A DNA stretch of 64,000 nucleotides from Bryobacterales bacterium (GTDB taxonomy: Bacteria; Acidobacteriota; Terriglobia; Bryobacterales; Bryobacteraceae). A program made the position numbers and the translations under genes. The notes under the pieces are model-generated. The model had not been told where the DNA came from. It worked only from the letters and a program-made list of their open reading frames with translations, and searched no databases. Below, piece after piece: positions 59,809 to 64,000 of the stretch (its first letter is position 1; each line of letters begins with the position of its first letter). The DNA is taken from the NCBI GenBank assembly GCA_026954325.1, contig JAIXKK010000144.1, positions 1 to 64,000 on the forward strand, in the 5' to 3' direction.

Positions 59809-62216
59809 TGATCCGCTTCACTCTGTTGATTCCCTTGATCGCCGCCGGCGCCGAAATCACGGGAATCGTTGTGGATCCTCAGGGTCTGTCCGTTCCGGAC
59901 GCCGAAGTCATGATCTCAGGGGGCGCGAAGCAGTGCAAAGCAAAAACGAACACAGAAGGCCGGTTCTCATTCCCGCAATGCTCTTGCCAATGGGAGTGCC
60001 GGGTAGAAGTGGTGCACCCTGGGTTCCGCCTCTATCGCCGGCGGGGATACAACTCGCCGACCAGTCCACCGAATAGTCGAGGACGGCCTCCGGGATACAA
60101 GTCAGGCTCGCTGCTTATACGATTGGAACTGGCGGAGCACATCGACTCGATAGAAGTCGTGGACAGCAGGCGGCTTAGCCTTGAGGACCTATATTCGGTG
60201 AGCCTCTCGCAAGAGGAGTTGTGGAGGTTCGGTTCAAATGCGGCAGATTGGGTGGAATACGCTAAACTTCGAGCCGGGGTGGCAGGCCGCTCCAGTTCGC
60301 TGTACGTGGATGGGATGCCAGCAAATCAACTTCCTCCTGCGCATATGATTGCCCGGATTAGCATCGATGCCGATCTATTTTCAGTCAAATATGTCGATGG
60401 AGACTCAGTACACGTCAATATCATTACGAAACATGTGGCGCGGACTTACCGGCTAAGTCTTGGCGGGACCGGATTGTCCGTAGGAGGCAGGAGCCCGCTC
60501 AACACGACGAAGCGATCCGATTCACGTTCGACAAGTTTCGGCTTGCGGGGATACCTGCCGCGGGTGCCAGTGACGTTTTCGGCGAGCGGGTCGTCCTCAT
60601 ACTCGATACAGGAACCGGTGATTTTGGCGCCCGGTCACGGCGATGAGGCGGCAGCGACAACAACGCGGACGAGAGTGGGCAACTTGAGCGTCCATTATGA
60701 GGTGTCGGAACGATTTCGGGCGCATCTTACATTTTCCGAATCGATTGTCCAGGGAGCGAATCAAGGGGTGGGAGGAATCACTCTCCCTGAGGCTGGGTTC
60801 CTCACTTCCTTGCGTAGCCGGAATTATCAGGGCACTTCGAATGGAGAGTTCGGTTCCCGGTTCGTTAGCCTGGGATACTGGCTGCGGCGGTCGGAAGCGT
60901 GGTCTCGCGCAAACAGCGAAGGGATGGGGATAACGGTGTTGGACTCTCTTGTCGCGGGTGGCGCGCCATTTGAGAACTCGCGATCAAAGCAGTCCAATTG
61001 GATACTGCGTGGAACCACAGAATCCACGCGCGGAAAGAAGTGGACCGCGGGCTTGAGCATTGAACAAGACAGCGAGGCGAAATCGGACTCACCGAATCCG
61101 CTCGGCAGGATGCAGTTTTCGACGATGCAGGATTACGCGTCCGGGCTTGGAACCTTATTTGTCATGCGTGGAGAGGGACAGGCACACTACTCCAGAATTC
61201 TGGTGTCACCCTTTGCGCAGAAAGAGTTGGTTGCGACAGATCACTTCCTGTTTCGGCTAGGTCTGAGAAGCGACTATCTGAGTGGACTGGGCATGATAGT
61301 CTCTCCACGCGTTTCGGCGGCAGTCCGGCTCGGAGAATTCACTTGGCGGACGGGAGCGGGGCTGTTCGCGCGAGATGTCCCGCCATCCCTGTTCCTGCAA
61401 GCAATTATCGAGGACAGGCTTCACTTACGCGAGTTTGTAAGTAACGGCCCTTCCACGAAGTCTGTGTATACGGAAATTAGTCGGCATAATGTCAGTCCGA
61501 GACAAGTACTACTGAGTAACTCGGTGGAACGCAGTTTCGGGAAACTGACAGCCGGAGTCGAAGCGAGATGGGCGCGCGACATACACTCATGGGGAATTCG
61601 CCGCATCCCGAACCCGGACGCATGGATAGACCTGATCGAGTCTAGCCGCTCCGGAATGCGGTACGAAGCACGGAGCCGCATGAACTATCGTTGGAGAAAT
61701 CATAGCGCAATGTTGTATTACGACTGGACCCATTCACAAGACAATGGCGCGGGCCTGTTTGCATATCCGGAGAGGCAGAATAGCCTACGGCGGGAGTGGG
61801 CGCGCAGTGCAGGCATATCGCCTCACAGTTTGACGGCGGTACTGAACCCTCAATTGCCGGGCGCAGTGACGCTCACTTTGACGGGAACATGGCGGTCGTC
61901 GGCGCCTTTCAATATTACGACAGGGCTTGACCCTCTTGGAATAGGACTATATAACGACCGGGGCGGACGCCCGAGGAACTCAGGCGACGGCCCCGGCTAC
62001 TGCTCGTCATCGATGTACGCATCGAGGCGAATTGAAGTTCCGTTGGGGAAGAGAACGACGAACCGGCTGAGAGGGCACATTGGTGTATACCTGGACAATC
62101 TGTTGGGTGCCCGCAACTACACCGCTTTGGGTTCAGTGGCAGCTTCCGCGCACTTTGAGAGGCCACTTTCCGCTAGTCCGGGACGGTCGGTTCAAATTTG
62201 GTTGAGTTTCAACTGA
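59808..62216 (+). CDS. Outer-membrane beta-barrel protein with carboxypeptidase-regulatory N-domain
   Basis: An 802-residue protein. The ATG at 59808 gives a short signal (RFTLLIPLIAAGAE). Residues about 15-80 are a carboxypeptidase-regulatory domain with extra cysteines (GGAKQCKAKTNTEGRFSFPQ, then CSCQWEC). A plug-like region (EHIDSIEVVDSRRLSLEDLY, SLYVDGMPANQL) precedes many amphipathic strands and an aromatic C-terminal strand (SVQIWLSF followed by Asn). It resembles a small TonB-dependent receptor without a clear TonB box. As the last gene of the caspase operon it may be an export or anchoring partner in the outer membrane. Codon choice is visibly less GC-rich than in the 34345-37743 receptor. 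Confidence 0.75.
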   Translation: MIRFTLLIPLIAAGAEITGIVVDPQGLSVPDAEVMISGGAKQCKAKTNTEGRFSFPQCSCQWECRVEVVHPGFRLYRRRGYNSPTSPPNSRGRPPGYKSGSLLIRLELAEHIDSIEVVDSRRLSLEDLYSVSLSQEELWRFGSNAADWVEYAKLRAGVAGRSSSLYVDGMPANQLPPAHMIARISIDADLFSVKYVDGDSVHVNIITKHVARTYRLSLGGTGLSVGGRSPLNTTKRSDSRSTSFGLRGYLPRVPVTFSASGSSSYSIQEPVILAPGHGDEAAATTTRTRVGNLSVHYEVSERFRAHLTFSESIVQGANQGVGGITLPEAGFLTSLRSRNYQGTSNGEFGSRFVSLGYWLRRSEAWSRANSEGMGITVLDSLVAGGAPFENSRSKQSNWILRGTTESTRGKKWTAGLSIEQDSEAKSDSPNPLGRMQFSTMQDYASGLGTLFVMRGEGQAHYSRILVSPFAQKELVATDHFLFRLGLRSDYLSGLGMIVSPRVSAAVRLGEFTWRTGAGLFARDVPPSLFLQAIIEDRLHLREFVSNGPSTKSVYTEISRHNVSPRQVLLSNSVERSFGKLTAGVEARWARDIHSWGIRRIPNPDAWIDLIESSRSGMRYEARSRMNYRWRNHSAMLYYDWTHSQDNGAGLFAYPERQNSLRREWARSAGISPHSLTAVLNPQLPGAVTLTLTGTWRSSAPFNITTGLDPLGIGLYNDRGGRPRNSGDGPGYCSSSMYASRRIEVPLGKRTTNRLRGHIGVYLDNLLGARNYTALGSVAASAHFERPLSASPGRSVQIWLSFN

Positions 62217-62284
62217 GGGATCCCTTCTCTTGGCGGCCACGCCTGTGCAAATTAGCTTTCATCCACCCGGCTGAGGTGCATCCG

Positions 62285-62387
62285 GCGCCATCTCCGCGCC
62301 CAGTTGCTCCGTGGCGCGGCGCCCTTGCGTGTAGCGGCAGGGCGAGCAGAATACAGAAAGCATAACCCTGCTATCGTACAGCCTGCG
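62285..62387. repeat. 103-bp direct repeat, right copy
   Basis: An exact copy of 54394-54496. On the minus strand it would encode the first 26 residues of the gldA-like protein (MLSVFCSPCRYTQGRR...) and then run into unrelated sequence, so it is a non-functional gene fragment. It marks the right border of the caspase island. Confidence 0.95.
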
Positions 62388-62654
62388 CGGGGCCGGGTGG
62401 CATGGCCCCGGCGCCGGACCGGTGGTTGGCTCGAATCCTGGCCGGGGAGCCGAGTCAGTTGACAGGTTTTTCAAACGGAGAACCGTCATTCGGTTTGCTC
62501 ATCGCGGATTGCGCCGGCGGAGCCGGTTGAACCTCCCGAAGCCGTTATCCGTTGAGGAAAGCTCTACCCGTGCTCGATTGCCATGGCCGGCAGGCGAGCA
62601 TCCGAACCCGGATTGCCGCCGGCGCCGCCGGAGAAAGGATATTCGCAAGCCGGC
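62388..62654. other. Non-coding stretch between repeat and IS66 remnant
   Basis: About 270 bases without a convincing gene. If the island inserted upstream of gldA, this would be the original upstream flank of that gene. A tRNA T-arm-like string near 62428-62438 does not fold into a tRNA. Confidence 0.35.
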
Positions 62655-63085
62655 GCTTGTTGCGTCTACGATGCTTTGTTGAACCGGCGCCGGGACTCGT
62701 CGAGGTGGGATGTATGATGCATGCGGGACGGGGCTCTTTCCGAGCGTTGGACTCGGACCGGCAGAGTATGGAGAGGGCGCTGCATCTGATCGGGCGGCTA
62801 TATTCGATCGAGGATCGGGCCAAGGGGCTGACGGACGAAGAGAGGCTCACCCTGCGCCAGCGCTTATCGGCCCCTGTGATGGCGAAGCCGCACGCGCGTG
62901 TCTGCTGGAGATCGGCGAAGAGGTTCTGCCGGAGATACCGGCCGCCAAGGCGGTTGGCTACACGCTGAATCCGGGGGAGGCCTTGTCACGGTTTCTCGAA
63001 GGCGGCGATCTGGAGATCGGCAATGGGGCCGCCGAACGGGCCAACCGCGACATCGCGATCGGCCACGGCAATTGGGCTGGGCGGT
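62655..63085 (+). pseudogene. IS66-family transposase remnant
   Basis: Fragments of an IS66 TnpC-type transposase are visible in different frames: CVYDALL, then LVEVGCMMHAGRG (for VGCWAHARRK), then IGRLYSIEDRAKGLTDEERL and TLRQRLSAPV, then after a frameshift near 62890 LLEIGEEVLPEIPAAKAVGY and NPGEALSRFLEGGDLEIGNG followed by AAERANRDIAIGHGNW. The acidic E in GNGAAER belongs to the conserved catalytic C-terminal part. The N-terminal half and terminal repeats are missing, so the element is dead. Confidence 0.8.
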
Positions 63086-63302
63086 TGAGACAGGTGGCGG
63101 AGAACCGGATGGAGGCAGCGACGGAGCGGATGGGTGGAACAGAGGAGTTGTAACGGTAGGTAGCAGGCAATAGGGTACGCTTGGGGGCGGGAGCGACTGG
63201 GAAGCGTGGACTCGGGGGCGGACGCATGGACGCAGGCGTTTCATCACGACAATCTGGAATCAGGAGGCAAGGCCGGGTGAAAACTCGGCTAGACTGTGGA
63301 TT

Positions 63303-64000
63303 ATGTCCAAGAAACGGGCAGCACTTAAGAATGCGCCGGATGGATCCACCCGGCGGGATGTGTTTCAATACGCCAACTCCCTGCTATTGCCTGCGCTGTT
63401 TGGAGGCGCCGGGGCGGCGATGGCAACGGGCCCACTCAAGCCCGGCAGGGATATCTACCGCTCGATCGGCGTCGAGCCGGTGATCAATTGCCGCGGCACG
63501 TTTACGATAATCGGCGCTTCGGTAGAACTACCCGAAGTGCGGGCGGCCATGGAAGCCGCGGCGCAGCAGTTCGTACAGTTGGACGAACTCGCTGAAGCCG
63601 TCGGCCGGAGGCTGGCCGAGTTGACTGGCGCCGAGTGGGGCATGGTGTCGGCGGGTTGCGCCGCCGGACTGAAGCATGTCACTGCCGCTTGCGTGGCCGG
63701 CGGAAACCCGGAGAAACTCCTGAGGGTGCCCGACCTGGCGGGACTCGATAAGACTGAGGTGGTCGCGCCACGCTCGGCGCGCAGCGTGTATGACCATGCA
63801 GTCCGGAATATCGGCGTCAAGATGATCACCGTGGATACGATCGAAGAACTCGAGGCAGCCTTGAGTCCGCGCACCGCGATGATCTATCTGTCGGCCGGGG
63901 GATCGGGTCCGCTCGCTCTCGAGAACGTGGCCCGGCTGGCCAAGCCGCGCGGGATACCGATCCTGGTCGACGCCGCCGCCGAGGTGCTCACCATACCGAA
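63303..64000 (+). CDS. SelA/DgaE-like PLP-dependent enzyme, 3' partial
   Basis: The frame is open to the window end, giving 232 residues of a third SelA-like enzyme. The N-terminus has TRRDVFQYANSLLLPALFGG, a possible twin-arginine signal. The core begins SIGVEPVINCRGTFTIIGAS and continues with VSAGCAAGLKHVTAACVAGG and YDHAVRNIGVKMITVDTIEE, ending in the VDAAAEV strand before the lysine motif, which lies beyond the window. It is more like the 30355-31920 and 13813-15027 proteins than any cytosolic SelA. Substrate unknown. Confidence 0.83.
   Translation, partial: MSKKRAALKNAPDGSTRRDVFQYANSLLLPALFGGAGAAMATGPLKPGRDIYRSIGVEPVINCRGTFTIIGASVELPEVRAAMEAAAQQFVQLDELAEAVGRRLAELTGAEWGMVSAGCAAGLKHVTAACVAGGNPEKLLRVPDLAGLDKTEVVAPRSARSVYDHAVRNIGVKMITVDTIEELEAALSPRTAMIYLSAGGSGPLALENVARLAKPRGIPILVDAAAEVLTIP

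Larger units (their letters stand above)
54497..62284. mobile_element. Probable inserted island flanked by 103-bp direct repeats
   Basis: The segment between the two identical repeats carries a decayed vapBC-like pair and a five-gene envelope operon centred on a caspase-fold protein. By eye its genes, especially the beta-barrel gene, are poorer in G and C than the surrounding genes. The right border is followed by an IS66 transposase remnant. No integrase or recombinase is inside, so how it moved is unknown; homologous exchange or a transposition-linked duplication are both possible. Insertion is inferred from the repeats. Confidence 0.65.

Noticed and set aside
62428..62438. tRNA T-arm-like string GGCTCGAATCC next to the right repeat
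   Set aside because: The flanking bases do not pair into a five-base T-stem and no anticodon or acceptor arms can be drawn, so there is no tRNA and no tRNA-type attachment site.
1..64000. CRISPR arrays, rRNA and tRNA genes
   Set aside because: No regularly spaced short repeats, no rRNA-like blocks and no cloverleaf-forming segments were recognised by eye.

Overview
The window is 64 kb of GC-rich bacterial chromosome, densely coded on both strands. Large TonB-dependent-receptor-like proteins with an N-terminal carboxypeptidase-regulatory domain, many twin-arginine-tagged periplasmic hydrolases and several exported SelA-like PLP enzymes suggest a soil or sediment Acidobacteriota of the Solibacter/Bryobacter type. 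That placement is inferred from gene style only. No rRNA, tRNA or CRISPR array was found.

Left third (1-28 kb). A partial winged-helix protein is followed by two glycoside hydrolases (one a GH29 fucosidase), a NitT/TauT-type ABC pair with a fused double permease, and a housekeeping block: Sua5/YrdC and a homocysteine methyltransferase/MTHFR fusion. A copper and haem-oxidase assembly block follows (DUF420, Sco1, CtaB, a cupredoxin-like lipoprotein, an HMA protein). Next come an exported SelA-like enzyme, a beta-propeller phosphoesterase, two overlapping TIR genes, a sulfatase with an amidohydrolase, a hemerythrin, and a scar where a decayed acyl-CoA synthetase meets a truncated YCF48-like gene. 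A four-gene run then encodes Memo-like, fucose-isomerase-like, Gfo/Idh/MocA and homoserine kinase proteins.

Middle (28-54 kb). Here are a double cupin, an SDR, and a five-gene run from a TonB receptor through a cysteine hydrolase and two amidohydrolases to a SelA-like enzyme. They are followed by a TPR protein, a membrane protein with a CxxC pair, a mannosyltransferase-like protein, a histidine kinase/response regulator pair, a Na+/solute symporter with a coupled 51-residue membrane peptide, and a modB-modC-fmdE-thiE operon. An esterase, cupin and mannonate-dehydratase-like set, MgtE and a glycerol-dehydrogenase-like gene complete this part.

Right end (54.4-64 kb). This is the most unusual region. 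A 103-bp sequence covering the start and promoter of the gldA-like gene occurs twice, identical and in the same orientation, at 54394-54496 and 62285-62387. Between the copies lies a 7.8-kb block: a frameshifted vapBC-like remnant, then a tightly overlapping operon of a DUF4384-like protein, an exported caspase/PEGA/TPR protein, an Ig-like repeat protein, a 54-residue ORF and an outer-membrane beta-barrel. All of the larger operon products carry N-terminal export or membrane signals, so the block looks like a transferred envelope system built around a periplasmic caspase-fold protein. An IS66 transposase remnant and a third SelA-like gene, cut by the window end, follow.
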